Virus record (IMG/VR): IMGVR_UViG_3300025324_000016
Coordinates: 1-44,744 of that record
From: a virus
Direction: 5' to 3' (one strand)
DNA length: 44,744 bases
Shown one piece after another: positions 13,082 to 22,729 of the stretch. How positions within the stretch are numbered: the stretch's first letter is position 1; each line of letters begins with the position of its first letter. The notes beneath the pieces were generated by a model. It had not been told where the DNA came from. It saw only the letters and a program-made list of their open reading frames with translations, and made no database searches. The translations under genes were made by a program, and so were the position numbers.

Positions 13082-13374
13082 ATTAACTCATATTCTCCCC
13101 GGCCTTCGGCTATCGTTTCTATTTCCGCCAAATCCAACCCTCTTGTATCGCCGTATAGCCCGACCCTGGTTTTGGCTATTGCCCGATGAAAAGATAGAGT
13201 TACTAATTGACCCCTCCGCCGTCGTTCAGTTAGTTCCAAGCGGGCTATCCGGCGGTTCATCAAATCACTAAAGCCCAGTTTGGCTTCCTGCAGAACCAGA
13301 AAACGAGCCGCCGTAGCCGCTCGCTCCCTTTCCCCTTCTATACCCTCTAATAGTTCAGGAGGATACTCGGACAT
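13036..13374 (-). CDS. hypothetical protein, last leftward gene
   Basis: A 112-residue protein, Glu/Arg-rich and helical in the first two thirds (ERERAATAARFLVLQEAKL), with an acidic tail. It follows the holin-like gene directly and ends convergently with the rightward gene at 12896-13081. The position next to lysis genes suggests a late role; no family is recognised. Confidence 0.6.
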   Translation of the reverse strand: MSEYPPELLEGIEGERERAATAARFLVLQEAKLGFSDLMNRRIARLELTERRRRGQLVTLSFHRAIAKTRVGLYGDTRGLDLAEIETIAEGRGEYELIYETPLDKPEPSTAK

Positions 13375-13566
13375 TTAGACTTCGTTTTTAGGGCTAAACC
13401 AGATGACAACACCGACTATAAGGGCTTCTATAAAAACCCTTAAACCTTCAGCCGAATCCGGTAAAATCTCAATGTCTGCGAACCGTAATCCTGCCAATAC
13501 AGCCGCCACCACGAACCCAGCGACAGCCTTTTTAGAGGCCAAGATAAAATTCACTACAGTATTCAT
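13375..13566 (-). CDS. putative holin (two membrane segments)
   Basis: A 63-residue protein with two hydrophobic stretches, ~residues 11-27 and ~44-57, separated by a short polar turn, and a charged C-terminus. This size and topology is typical of class II holins, which make membrane holes at lysis. It neighbours the M23 peptidase and the XhlA-like protein. Its ATG overlaps the stop of the short basic gene upstream (TAATG). Confidence 0.6.
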   Translation of the reverse strand: MNTVVNFILASKKAVAGFVVAAVLAGLRFADIEILPDSAEGLRVFIEALIVGVVIWFSPKNEV

Positions 13567-13682
13567 TATTTAACCTTTCTTAAGACCCTTGCTAATTTGT
13601 CCTTATTTCTCCGCAACCAATAGACTATGCGGCGTTCATCGTTGTGCCTATCTCGATAGACCTTTCCTTTATTGTTACTCAT
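13566..13682 (-). CDS. 38-residue basic protein
   Basis: An ATG-to-TAA frame of 38 residues on the minus strand, rich in Arg/Lys (YRDRHNDERR, then YWLRRNKDK). It fills the gap between the peptidase and the holin-like gene and overlaps the latter's ATG by one base. The tight fit supports it. Confidence 0.45.
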   Translation of the reverse strand: MSNNKGKVYRDRHNDERRIVYWLRRNKDKLARVLRKVK

Positions 13683-13701
13683 AAGCTCATATTACCACAA
13701 T

Positions 13702-14382
13702 CTAAATTTTCCTAAAAAGCGGCTCCGTGACTTGGGCGTAATTTCCGCCAGCGGCAGCTAATTGAGCTTCGTATTTCTGTTGCAACTTGGCTATCGCCCA
13801 GTTATTCAACCGGCTCCAGGGTCTAGCCGTATAAAAAGCTATATTCTGGGCTGTCGGGGCGCTGCCGGTAACGACCTGAAAAACGTATTTTACTTCTTGC
13901 TCTGTCGGCATGATTTCCTCACTTTCATTATATCCTATTCTATCCCCTACTTTTACATTAACTGAACTCAGATGAAAATGCTCGTACCTATAATCATCAT
14001 CGCTCACCCATCTAACCAAAGTTCCGCCCGAACCTCCTGATGGCCCGGCTTGGATTACTACGCCTGGTGCGTTGAATATGTTTGACGGCTTGAAATAAGT
14101 CTGATTATATCGGGGTTCATAATACCCACCTGCAACCTTGCCTAGTTTATACTTGGCCGAATGGAGGTGGTGGCCGGATGTCGTGCCTGTTACCCCTGTT
14201 TTTCCAAGTAAAGTTGAGCCGTTATAAACCGTTTGGGGTATAGGATTCTTGGGCTGATTATTTATCCTTGGCATCCGCCTATCATCGCCTAAGTGATAGA
14301 GTCCTAAAGAACCGTTCGGGCCGTAATATGTACCGTCTTGCCCCTTAAAGGGGAAGGTTACTGGATATTCGCTGGCTGTCAT
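13702..14382 (-). CDS. M23 (LytM)-like peptidoglycan endopeptidase with rearranged segment order
   Basis: A 226-residue protein, probably the phage endolysin. M23 zinc peptidases have HxGxD, then a core strand block, then HxH. Here HLGDD is at 30-34 and GHHLH at 70-74, only about 40 residues apart. The block that normally lies between them appears after HxH: PGVVIQAG (106-113), the Gly-rich SGGSGG, YEH (133-135) and VKVGDRIG (143-150). The domain thus looks circularly permuted, or the block was moved. Residues ~157-226 form a helical tail, perhaps wall-binding. Zinc ligands (H30, D34 and H74) are kept. It lies beside holin-like genes. Confidence 0.75.
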   Translation of the reverse strand: MTASEYPVTFPFKGQDGTYYGPNGSLGLYHLGDDRRMPRINNQPKNPIPQTVYNGSTLLGKTGVTGTTSGHHLHSAKYKLGKVAGGYYEPRYNQTYFKPSNIFNAPGVVIQAGPSGGSGGTLVRWVSDDDYRYEHFHLSSVNVKVGDRIGYNESEEIMPTEQEVKYVFQVVTGSAPTAQNIAFYTARPWSRLNNWAIAKLQQKYEAQLAAAGGNYAQVTEPLFRKI

Positions 14383-14669
14383 TTTAATTGGCTAATAATC
14401 AAGTAGGTTAATACCGAACCCAAAATAGCTGAGATGGTAGGAGTAATCCAATTTATAAGGGACTTGCGGTTCTCCAGTTTGATAATACTAGCTTTAACAT
14501 TTAAAATCGTGGCTTCAACTTCCTTCATTCGTAGTTCAAAGATGTCATTTCTAATATAGGAATGGTCAATCTGAGAAGGTAACGCCTCTAGTTTTAGTTC
14601 CATATTTTTCTGGTTTTCAGCCAGAGCATCGAGCTTGGCGCTTAATACTTCATTGGTGATAGCGCTCAT
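14379..14669 (-). CDS. XhlA-like coiled-coil membrane protein
   Basis: A 96-residue protein. Residues ~5-68 are a heptad-like helix rich in Leu, Glu and Lys. Residues ~74-93 are one hydrophobic membrane segment near the C-terminus. This matches XhlA-type lysis proteins, which act with a holin and an endolysin. Its stop overlaps the start of the M23 gene, so they are co-expressed. A spanin-like role is an alternative. Confidence 0.65.
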   Translation of the reverse strand: MSAITNEVLSAKLDALAENQKNMELKLEALPSQIDHSYIRNDIFELRMKEVEATILNVKASIIKLENRKSLINWITPTISAILGSVLTYLIISQLK

Positions 14670-15533
14670 CTAAGCTACCGTTTCCCAGTAACCTCTTAAT
14701 ACGATAGTCACGCCCGTAGCATCGGCGTTATCTACTGACCAGTCGAAACTCTGGCTTGCGTCCAGCGGAACGGCTATTGTACCAATTCCTGCCGGAGTAC
14801 CGGTAACGTGTTGCGCTACAAGGGTGGTAGCTGCTTGTGATTCACCACCGCCAGTTTTACGGACATAAATTTGTCTGCTACTACCGACTACCGAACAATG
14901 TAATAATGCTGCCGTAGCCGTAGCGCTGGTGTCAGCAGTCATGTCTACCCCCGTCCAGTTGGTATTGCCAGGGTCGGCATTGACTACTGTGACCGCTGGG
15001 TCTTTAACAACGAATCTTGAGGGGGCGGTTGCTAGTTTGGCAGCGGTAACTGCTCCAGCTTGTAAATCAGCCGTTTCAATCGTGTTAGCGGGTAGTAATG
15101 GAACAGCAGTGAAAGTTGCAACACCGGTCTGGGTAAGACTACCGGCATTGTTTATTGAAGTAGCAGTGATTGCTGAGTGCGTTCCATCTTGGTCGTGTTC
15201 GACCTCTAGCCCTTTGCTTATCATGGCAATATGGGTGGCGGTAGCATAATCGGTGACGGTTGCTCCTGAAGCGTGGCTCTGGTTAGTGCCAGACGTCCAG
15301 ACGACACTATCTATCTGAGTGCTGGCAGTATTAACGGTGCCTGTGAAGGCCTGTTTTTTGTTGGCGTCATCTGGGTCGATTATCATAGCAACGATATCAC
15401 CATTAGCATACCCGGCGACTGAGTTTAATCCTACGGTGGTAGCGCCCGAACTGACCGGTCCTGAGGTGGTAGTTGTAAAACCATCTTGCGGGCTGGGGAA
15501 GTGCGAGGTTACGGATGTAACTGATGTACTCAT
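14670..15533 (-). CDS. tail fibre or virion surface protein
   Basis: A 287-residue protein, Thr/Ala/Ser/Gly-rich and beta-structured in appearance. A repeat-like segment near residues 130-175 (LPANTIETADLQAGAVTAAKLA in two parts) is typical of phage fibre stems. The C-terminal ~110 residues could be a small receptor-binding or decoration domain. It has an AAGGAAAA ribosome site. It lies between the nozzle gene and lysis genes. There are no SPSA repeats in this one. Confidence 0.6.
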   Translation of the reverse strand: MSTSVTSVTSHFPSPQDGFTTTTSGPVSSGATTVGLNSVAGYANGDIVAMIIDPDDANKKQAFTGTVNTASTQIDSVVWTSGTNQSHASGATVTDYATATHIAMISKGLEVEHDQDGTHSAITATSINNAGSLTQTGVATFTAVPLLPANTIETADLQAGAVTAAKLATAPSRFVVKDPAVTVVNADPGNTNWTGVDMTADTSATATAALLHCSVVGSSRQIYVRKTGGGESQAATTLVAQHVTGTPAGIGTIAVPLDASQSFDWSVDNADATGVTIVLRGYWETVA

Positions 15534-15565
15534 GTTTGTTTTCCTTTTTTAAATCATATCATATA

Positions 15566-18049
15566 TTACAAGCGCCATGACCTCGGTTTGCCAGACTGGG
15601 TTTCAGTACCCCAAGTCTGAAGAGTCCTCAGGGTATATTTGGCGTCAAGTGATGAGGTGGTGATGCCCCATTGAACGGCGTTAAGCTCTTTCTGGACGGT
15701 GAAGTAACGTTTAGTCGAACTCTCGGATGTCACTGTGGCGGTCACCGAAGTGTCGTCCCAGAGAGTCGAATCCCATAGGAAAGTATCCCAACCAACGTTA
15801 GCCGAGGTAGTAGCCACTGGGGTGATAGTTTTACTGGCGATTGTGGCAAAACCCTTAGACCGCGAGATGCCTATCAACGTCACCAGGATACTGCCTTGAG
15901 GTTGAGCGACTTCGACCTCGCCTTCTTCAACGAATTGGAAGTCAAAACGGTCTTTGGTTATCGGGTAAAGACCAGTGGTTAGGGAAGTGGTGAACGCTAC
16001 GCCGTAATCCCCTAAAATATTAGCCGAGATTTGGCTTAGGCAGGAGTCACCTGGCTTCAGAGCTAGTAATAGGTGCGAGCCTGAAGTATCAGTATAGCGT
16101 AGGAATTTTTTAAAGCCCAGGTTGAAGGCCTTGGGTATCCAGGCCTTTCGCTCGGTATCATAAACCGCCGTGTAGTTATTGGTTGAGGAGGTATAAGGTA
16201 CCGAGAAATAAATCCTAGCATCGAAGTAAGTAGCAGCGATGCTACTTTCAGCCGACGAGGTAATCTGCTTAACCGTTGGGCGGATGTTGGCGCTCATTTC
16301 GTCGGTACTTAACAAGTTAAGGAATTGGGCACGACTACCTAGGTTATAGAAAGCCTGCGAGTTATAGAAAAAGTAATCGTTTAAAACATTGATTACTGAA
16401 GCTGGGGCTGGGGTACCGCGCGAGCCGGGTAATTTGTAGGCGCTAGGGATTGTTATTGAGATGTCACCGATAGTCAATGTATCTAAGGAGATTTGCAGAA
16501 TGCAACCTTCGCCATCAGCGCTGTCGCAGAAGACCGTAGCATAAGGCACGCCTTTACCGTCGCGGTAATCAACAACTTTCTTAGGAATGTACTTGCCTCC
16601 GCTCTGGAACTCTATATAACCACCGTCGTAGGCGCTGCTGAAACTACCGAAAGGAGCCATCCCCGAGGAGAACCAGACACGATAAATGTGGTCTTGGTCG
16701 CGCACGCCATACATTCTCGAGCCGACATTGGTCAGTTCCTCGACCATCGGCCCAGCGGTGGTATTATCAGTCGGGGCAATGATAGATGGGTTGACTGGTT
16801 GCGTGCCGTCATCGCGATAGGTCGTGGTGGTCACATCGACTGAATTCAGGTAATAGTAGTTCAAATCGTCTTCACTGATATATATGTCAAAGCGGGTCTG
16901 TGAGGCTCCCACGGTAGCAGGCATAGTCACGGTCACGAAGTTGGACGAGTCCCAGACATCACGGGTTCTATCAACTGTTTGGGTCACCTTAGTCGAAGCT
17001 GCCGTGAAGCCAATAGTATTAACAGCTGACACTTTATAATAATAGCTTACCGTAGTTCCGCCCAACCCTGTCTTGGCAGCTGTCGGCGCATCCGGGGTGG
17101 TCAGAGCGGTGTAGCTAGTCAACGTCGTAGTGCCGTCGTAGCGGACGATATTATCAACACCGGTAGTCATGTAAAGGAAATTGTTGTACTGGTTCATGTT
17201 GACATCCGTCCCCGTGGTGTAGAGGGCACCGCTACAGGCATCCCAAGTAGCAGCGTCATCGGTACTACGATAGAACGTTCCGCCAGCCGCCGCTACCAGA
17301 TGTGTTGCCGAACCAGTATCGAAGATATCAAATCCATCGATAACTCCAAAATCAGCGGTTGATGGGGAGGCCGAAAAGCTCGCCGATGCCGAACTGCTGG
17401 CACTGGCTGAAGGGCTTCTTGATAGCGAGGCACTAGCGCTCGGGCTGAGAGAGGTGCTCGGTGATACCGAGGTGCTTGGAGATAGGGAGGCGCTCGGGGA
17501 TAATGAAGCTGACGGCGATAGGGTGGGCGATGCTGACGCTGAGGGCGATAGACTGGCTGAGGGTGATAGTGAGGCACTGGGTGAGGTTGAAGCCGATGGT
17601 GATGTCGAAGTTGACGGCGACAAGGACAGCGACACCGAGGTTGAGGGACTAAGGGAAGCCGATGGACTGAGGGATAAGCTAGCGGAAGCTGACGGGCTGA
17701 TAGAAGCGGATGGTGATAGGGACGCCGATGGAGACAGTGAGGCAGAAGGCGACATTGACTGGGAAGCTGACGGGCTGAGCGAAGCGCTCGGCGATAGGGA
17801 AGCGCTAGGCGATAGGGAATGTGAAGCCGCTGAAGTCCTTCCTGGGTCAGTACCATACCAATCAACTCCCGGGCGCGGCCCAGGATTACCATCTTCGTAT
17901 AAGAATATGTTCTCAGCGGTTTCAAGGGCGTCTTTAGGCAAACGGGATTTGTCAATCAGCGTTATAACCCCGCGTTTCCAGTTGCTAAGAGTTAAGAACT
18001 GTGGTACGGGGAATTTAGTAGGGGTATCGTTAGGAATGTTCAAGGGCAT
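15566..18049 (-). CDS. tail nozzle-like protein with inserted SPSA repeat tract
   Basis: An 827-residue protein. Residues 1-76 resemble the N-terminus of phage nozzle/tail tubular protein B (a GNPGPRPGV segment). Residues ~78-235 are a low-complexity S-x-S-P-S-A tract. The remainder (~240-827) is beta-rich with an FN3-like segment near 330-430 and many Trp/Gly/Asp turns, as in T7 gp12-type propellers. It follows the adaptor-like gene by two bases, as gp11/gp12 do in podoviruses. The repeats therefore appear inserted into a structural tail protein and would project from the tail. Similarity to gp12 is by layout, not alignment. Confidence 0.7.
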   Translation of the reverse strand: MPLNIPNDTPTKFPVPQFLTLSNWKRGVITLIDKSRLPKDALETAENIFLYEDGNPGPRPGVDWYGTDPGRTSAASHSLSPSASLSPSASLSPSASQSMSPSASLSPSASLSPSASISPSASASLSLSPSASLSPSTSVSLSLSPSTSTSPSASTSPSASLSPSASLSPSASASPTLSPSASLSPSASLSPSTSVSPSTSLSPSASASLSRSPSASASSSASASFSASPSTADFGVIDGFDIFDTGSATHLVAAAGGTFYRSTDDAATWDACSGALYTTGTDVNMNQYNNFLYMTTGVDNIVRYDGTTTLTSYTALTTPDAPTAAKTGLGGTTVSYYYKVSAVNTIGFTAASTKVTQTVDRTRDVWDSSNFVTVTMPATVGASQTRFDIYISEDDLNYYYLNSVDVTTTTYRDDGTQPVNPSIIAPTDNTTAGPMVEELTNVGSRMYGVRDQDHIYRVWFSSGMAPFGSFSSAYDGGYIEFQSGGKYIPKKVVDYRDGKGVPYATVFCDSADGEGCILQISLDTLTIGDISITIPSAYKLPGSRGTPAPASVINVLNDYFFYNSQAFYNLGSRAQFLNLLSTDEMSANIRPTVKQITSSAESSIAATYFDARIYFSVPYTSSTNNYTAVYDTERKAWIPKAFNLGFKKFLRYTDTSGSHLLLALKPGDSCLSQISANILGDYGVAFTTSLTTGLYPITKDRFDFQFVEEGEVEVAQPQGSILVTLIGISRSKGFATIASKTITPVATTSANVGWDTFLWDSTLWDDTSVTATVTSESSTKRYFTVQKELNAVQWGITTSSLDAKYTLRTLQTWGTETQSGKPRSWRL
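17350..17818 (-). repeat. SPSA hexapeptide repeat tract 1
   Basis: Encodes about 155 residues of S-x-S-P-S-A units in the nozzle-like gene. Third codon positions vary widely, so selection acts on the peptide. 17504-17575 matches 25690-25761 over 72 bases with one mismatch. Confidence 0.9.
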
Positions 18050-18050
18050 C

Positions 18051-18731
18051 TTACGCCCCCCAAACCGAACCGCTTCTATCTTGAAGCTTGAACGGGTTAG
18101 CCCAAGTACCGCTATTATTCTGTAACTGCATGGTCTTGAGTACGTCCTCAGCGTCCCGCAGAGCAGAGTTATAATAGGGGTTTCTTGAAGCCCGCAGTCG
18201 ATTGGCTAGGACACGGTGGACGATAAAGTCGGGTTGTGGTATCTCGGCGATATCCGTACCAGTAGTAAATTCTGTGGGGCTTTTATAGTAGTCATACTGA
18301 ACCCGTTTGCCATTGATGGTCGAAGTTGGAGCTGGGTTGAGGCGTAGCGTATAGCCGTCAGAAGGGTTCCCGAAGAAGAAGGAGTACGTCGAGTTGGTGT
18401 CTCGGAATTGGACATCCTCCGGGTTGATTATCGGATAGGTCGCAAGTGTCGTATCATCGGTGTCTATAACTCGGACTGAACCACCGCCCTCGCGAAAGTC
18501 ATCGGGGCATTCGTAATCGACCTGGTCAGTAACGATGGTCGTCCCCTCGCCAGAATCAACTAGGGTAGTGAATAGCTCTTTCCAGTAAGTGTTGTCATAA
18601 CGAGCCCAGCGACGGATAGCTTCATTAGCTAGCTCCATAGCAATCGTATACTCGTCGTCAGTTGAGGCAGGCACTTCTGCTTCAGCTCGGTACAGTCGGT
18701 AAAAAGCGTTGAAAACATCGTCAAAGGTCAT
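18051..18731 (-). CDS. head-tail adaptor (tail tubular protein A-like)
   Basis: A 226-residue protein. The start is helical ([12 protein letters not shown]), then come YECPDDF and beta-rich segments, then a helical C-terminus ([12 protein letters not shown]). This layout matches gp11/gp4-type adaptors that join portal to tail in podoviruses. Position supports this: it directly precedes the nozzle-like gene and overlaps the gene before it by four bases. The product would form a ring under the portal. Confidence 0.65.
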   Translation of the reverse strand: MTFDDVFNAFYRLYRAEAEVPASTDDEYTIAMELANEAIRRWARYDNTYWKELFTTLVDSGEGTTIVTDQVDYECPDDFREGGGSVRVIDTDDTTLATYPIINPEDVQFRDTNSTYSFFFGNPSDGYTLRLNPAPTSTINGKRVQYDYYKSPTEFTTGTDIAEIPQPDFIVHRVLANRLRASRNPYYNSALRDAEDVLKTMQLQNNSGTWANPFKLQDRSGSVWGA

Positions 18732-19108
18732 TGTCGTATCCTTCTAGTATCCTGATTGAGGTATAACGGTAAAGGGTCCTGGGAAGGGTAGTACCGACTA
18801 AAAGCCTGAGGATTAGAGAGATTATGACTGACAGTCGGCGAGAACCTACCAGGGAGCATACGAAACCCTTGAGTCCGAGGACTCCAATACGTTGAACCAG
18901 GTAGTATCTCATACCTCAAACCATTGGGTCGGTTAGTAAAAAACCTAGGTGGGGTAGGAGTCTTACCGCGGATATTGTCTATCGTCAGTGCGGGTCTCGA
19001 TGGTGGTGAATAGGTCTCGTAGGAACGTGGTGTGAACAATAATCGTCTCTCAGCATCTGTGACCTGTTTTATACCTGGTAGGCTTCGGATTAACTTAAAG
19101 ATGTCCAT
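18728..19108 (-). CDS. hypothetical Pro/Arg-rich protein
   Basis: A 126-residue protein with a helical start and a long Pro/Arg/Tyr-rich, probably extended, remainder. It has an AGGAAAATAAAA ribosome region and overlaps the adaptor start. It may be a small virion component ejected with its large upstream neighbour. No family is recognised. Confidence 0.6.
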   Translation of the reverse strand: MDIFKLIRSLPGIKQVTDAERRLLFTPRSYETYSPPSRPALTIDNIRGKTPTPPRFFTNRPNGLRYEILPGSTYWSPRTQGFRMLPGRFSPTVSHNLSNPQAFSRYYPSQDPLPLYLNQDTRRIRQ

Positions 19109-19138
19109 TTTTATTTTCCTATTTTCACCTTTATATTA

Positions 19139-22100
19139 TCATACTCTACTCTTAGTCAGAGTCACCTTAGGTTTACTGATTCTGGTGGCTGCCACTCTCG
19201 GGGCGTTAGATTTCTGAAACTTGACTGAGGTTGAAGGGGCTGCCCCGCCAGCGGTGCGAGAAACGGCATATCTATATTTAGAAACGACCTTCTTGCCAGA
19301 AGAACTATCGGAGTCGCGTGGTAGGAGATTGCCATATTTATCACGGAACTTATTTTTCTTTATGATTCCGGCTTTGACGAGAGCGTCGCCGTAAGCCAAG
19401 ATTTGTTCAAAGGTCTTTTTACCGTTAGGGATACTGTCGATGTAGTCGTACATTTCTTGGCGGTTGAGCTTCTCACTGTTATAGAGGTCACGATATTCCT
19501 TCTTGAACTTCGTGCCGACTTTTAATTTCTGCAAATCTTGTTCGCGGCTCATCCTCTCAGCCGGGTCGGTAATCTTACCGCTTTTATCGTCATTCTCAAA
19601 TTTAGCAACTGCTAGGTCGTACTCAGCCGAGTCGTGACTTTCGATATACTTTTCTCTAGTCGAGCTGGTCATACGAGCAAACTTGTCAAGAACCTTAGCG
19701 CTCTCAGGATTGAGGTCGGGGGCATATAGCCCCGGTTTAGTCAGCCCTTGGTCAATGGAACGTTCTTTGTCATAGAAGTCACGAGCATCCGGGTCGGTTA
19801 GAGCTAGTTGTCGTTTCTGCTCGTCTTTGAGACTATTCCAGGCAATCTCTTTGCCGTCAACCGTGACTTTAGCGCCAGATAAAGCGGCTTTTTTGATATC
19901 AGCAATTGAAGTTGGTTCAGCTCCCTCTTTAAATCCTACCGCTGGTTTCTTAGAGGGCGTTAGCCTATTAGCAAGAGTCGGTCCGAGTACTGGTACCGTC
20001 TTTAGCGCCTGCTTTTCAGCTGGCTTGGCATTACCTCTAGCTCCCTGATAGGCCGAATTGATAGTGTCTAGCACGGTGCTGACGGTGGGACCAAGACTTT
20101 TGGTCACAGCTGCTGGAGCAAATCCGGTTCCCGAATTATAAGTAGCAGCATCTTTAATGTTCTGGGCGATGTCCCCAGGAGTACCTATACCACCGATTGC
20201 ACGAAAGGTTTTAATGACTTTCTCAGCAGTTGTGTCAGAACTATCATCCTTCAGCCGTATCAAGTCCTTAACGTTGTAAATTCCATAACCAACTGGCAGG
20301 GCTGCCAATAAACGCATCAATGGCAAAGGGTTACCTCCAGCTAAGGGCTTAAGGACTTGGTTAGCTACAAAACCTGTTTGCTTATACGAGAACGTCTGAA
20401 ATTGGACAATCAGTTTACCAACGGGCGTAGAAGCCCACCCGGGCAGAGTGTGTTCGGCGACAACGAACTGCGTGATGTCCGATGTCCCGCGACCAGCTTG
20501 GGAGAGTTGTTTAGGGGTCAATCTACTACCAATAGGTCCTTCCACTCCCAGCTGTCGGAGGTCTCTCTCAGCACGGGCGGCTAATGGTCCACCACTATTC
20601 ACGCGTCTAGCTAGACGTTCAGCGTGAAACTTACCGCCAGTCGCCGAGAAGTAACGATTCCATTTCTCGACTGAGTTAAAGAATGGAGCACCAACCTTTG
20701 AGCCTCTAGTCACAATACCGCTGGCCTCTCGTAAGTCGTGGATTAACTTATAAGTGAAGGCACCAGTATCGCGCGCATAGGTACGACCAGCTGGTGTCGC
20801 CAAATACCCGAGCCCTTTAAGGCTGTCTATATAACCATTTTTTACAACAGCGTTGATTGTCTGGGCCGAGTTAGTGATAGCCCCAAGGCCCAGCTTAGTA
20901 GTGACATTGACCCCTCTAATTACATTAGAGACCTTTGTAGCATTTTCGCCATAGCGTACAAGCCCCATAGCTTGCTCAAAGGTTCTCTTGACCTGTTCGG
21001 CATTGCCACCACGCTTGGCTATTGAGGCAATTAAATCGTTAGCCACTGGGAGTGTGCCGCTTTTATCCATGCCAAAAACACGGGCTCCAGCAACGTGGTC
21101 CGCTGCACCCTGTAAGTATCTTGAAAGGGCATCAGTCGAAGTATCGTACATCTCTGGGGGTAGGTTGTATTTGCGAGAATAACGGAAGCTACCTAGAACA
21201 TCGCCAGATAAATTAGCCCGACGAACAAAACCCAATATCCTGACCGCATCACCGGCATTCTTGGCTTGTTTAGTATCAACTAGATGTTTAATCGCGGCGT
21301 TGTAACCAGAAGAGTTGGGTTTAAGATATTCTCGTTTAAGCATCCTCGGGAAGAAATTCGGTATATTGCCCAGGTCTTCACCTGAGGCTCGCATAAAGTC
21401 CCGTCTGATAGTGGACGAAACTGCTTTCCATTCGGCAACTGCTTGGGCAACTTTGGCATTCCGTGGTTGGGTGATACCCTGAACCGCTAAACCGAAATCT
21501 TTCTTGTCGCCACCACGCAACTTGGCGACTACCGGCATTGAGCTATACCATTTTTGGGCGAAGTCCCTTGATACTTCGTAACGCTTATTAACTAATTTAT
21601 CGAGCGTTTTACCTTCGGGTCCGAAGCGTGACAGATAACCAGAAGTTGAAAGAAACGGCTTAGTTATCCCTGCTCCGCGGTCAGCCATTGCCAGAGGGAC
21701 TGGCGGGGCTTCAGGTGCGGTAGTTTTCATCGTAACTTTAGGTGGTTTGGGCGGTGGAGTTTTAGCGGTTACTTTCGGTCCGGTATGATAAGCTGCTGCC
21801 GCTTTGGCTCTGACCTCTTCAGGTATTTTATCGTAAGGGACACCTGCTTGAGGTCGTCTGCCGCGAGCCCATTGTTTCGCATGGGTTAGCTCCTCAACCA
21901 TTACACTAGGAATTCGTCCTTTAGGGATAGTATCGCTTAAAACGATAAATGGCTGACCCTTAGAATTAGTGCCAAAACTACCCTGGACCTTACCACCCCG
22001 TTTACTATCTTTAGCCATTTCCTTAGCGCTTCTAACTACAACCGGCGTATCGATGACATCCTTGTATTGTTTGTGAATTCTTGGGTCGGTTATATGGTCT

Positions 22101-22720
22101 CCAGCTGTACCGGCCTGACGAACTTTACCTTGGGGAATAGTCTTAGTCGTAACTTTGGGCCTAGTCTTACCTACTTGTGGGGGTTGGGTATTTGGTTTTG
22201 AGCGTATATATTCTGTCGTATCTTTTGTGTAGAACTTGGGGCTATCGGGGTTCCAGCCCTCAGCGTTTTGTTTAGCGACTAGCTGGTCGTAATCCACCGG
22301 GGATTCAGGATTAATTTTAGGCGGCTTACTCAGTTTACCCCGTGGTCCGCCACCAGTGAACCCGGCTACGAACGCTGGGTCGGCAATCCGTCGGTTGGCT
22401 TCCTCAAGGCTCTGCTTTAATCTAGTGCTGGCATTAGTCCTAGCTACAGGGTTCTGGGATATATTAGCAGCAGCTATCCTTGTCCAGTTAGCAAGGATAC
22501 TATTACTCGGATTCCTAATAAATGGATTTATAAAAAGACTTTCGGCGAGACTGGGATGTTCTGGTGCAGTATTCCAGTTATCTGTCGGCTGTGGTCCATA
22601 CCTAGGGACGCCGATATTAGGCAAGCGAGGCGGGGCTGTCGTAATGTTCGGTGCTTGGAAGTTATTACCCCGGACGCTTAAATTAGGTAGGGGCTCGTAT
22701 TTCTTGAGCTTTAGAGCCAT
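19139..22720 (-). CDS. large internal virion/ejection protein with degenerate zincin motif
   Basis: A 1193-residue protein. Residues 1-200 are Pro-rich and likely disordered. Residues ~205-300 contain a zincin-like block with EELTH at 276-280, where HExxH would be expected, so the first His is replaced by Glu. The middle (~380-860) is long and mostly helical, with several weakly hydrophobic stretches. The C-terminal third is charged and helical. Podoviruses package such giant proteins for ejection into the host, and its place among tail genes fits. There is no lysozyme motif. The function of the protease-like block is uncertain because the motif is incomplete. Confidence 0.7.
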   Translation of the reverse strand: MALKLKKYEPLPNLSVRGNNFQAPNITTAPPRLPNIGVPRYGPQPTDNWNTAPEHPSLAESLFINPFIRNPSNSILANWTRIAAANISQNPVARTNASTRLKQSLEEANRRIADPAFVAGFTGGGPRGKLSKPPKINPESPVDYDQLVAKQNAEGWNPDSPKFYTKDTTEYIRSKPNTQPPQVGKTRPKVTTKTIPQGKVRQAGTAGDHITDPRIHKQYKDVIDTPVVVRSAKEMAKDSKRGGKVQGSFGTNSKGQPFIVLSDTIPKGRIPSVMVEELTHAKQWARGRRPQAGVPYDKIPEEVRAKAAAAYHTGPKVTAKTPPPKPPKVTMKTTAPEAPPVPLAMADRGAGITKPFLSTSGYLSRFGPEGKTLDKLVNKRYEVSRDFAQKWYSSMPVVAKLRGGDKKDFGLAVQGITQPRNAKVAQAVAEWKAVSSTIRRDFMRASGEDLGNIPNFFPRMLKREYLKPNSSGYNAAIKHLVDTKQAKNAGDAVRILGFVRRANLSGDVLGSFRYSRKYNLPPEMYDTSTDALSRYLQGAADHVAGARVFGMDKSGTLPVANDLIASIAKRGGNAEQVKRTFEQAMGLVRYGENATKVSNVIRGVNVTTKLGLGAITNSAQTINAVVKNGYIDSLKGLGYLATPAGRTYARDTGAFTYKLIHDLREASGIVTRGSKVGAPFFNSVEKWNRYFSATGGKFHAERLARRVNSGGPLAARAERDLRQLGVEGPIGSRLTPKQLSQAGRGTSDITQFVVAEHTLPGWASTPVGKLIVQFQTFSYKQTGFVANQVLKPLAGGNPLPLMRLLAALPVGYGIYNVKDLIRLKDDSSDTTAEKVIKTFRAIGGIGTPGDIAQNIKDAATYNSGTGFAPAAVTKSLGPTVSTVLDTINSAYQGARGNAKPAEKQALKTVPVLGPTLANRLTPSKKPAVGFKEGAEPTSIADIKKAALSGAKVTVDGKEIAWNSLKDEQKRQLALTDPDARDFYDKERSIDQGLTKPGLYAPDLNPESAKVLDKFARMTSSTREKYIESHDSAEYDLAVAKFENDDKSGKITDPAERMSREQDLQKLKVGTKFKKEYRDLYNSEKLNRQEMYDYIDSIPNGKKTFEQILAYGDALVKAGIIKKNKFRDKYGNLLPRDSDSSSGKKVVSKYRYAVSRTAGGAAPSTSVKFQKSNAPRVAATRISKPKVTLTKSRV

Positions 22721-22729
22721 CTTGGGCTC

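Noticed and set aside
17454-18125. Plus-strand open frame opposite the nozzle-like gene
   Set aside because: Antisense of SPSA tract 1; acidic repeat composition and overlap of a well-supported gene.
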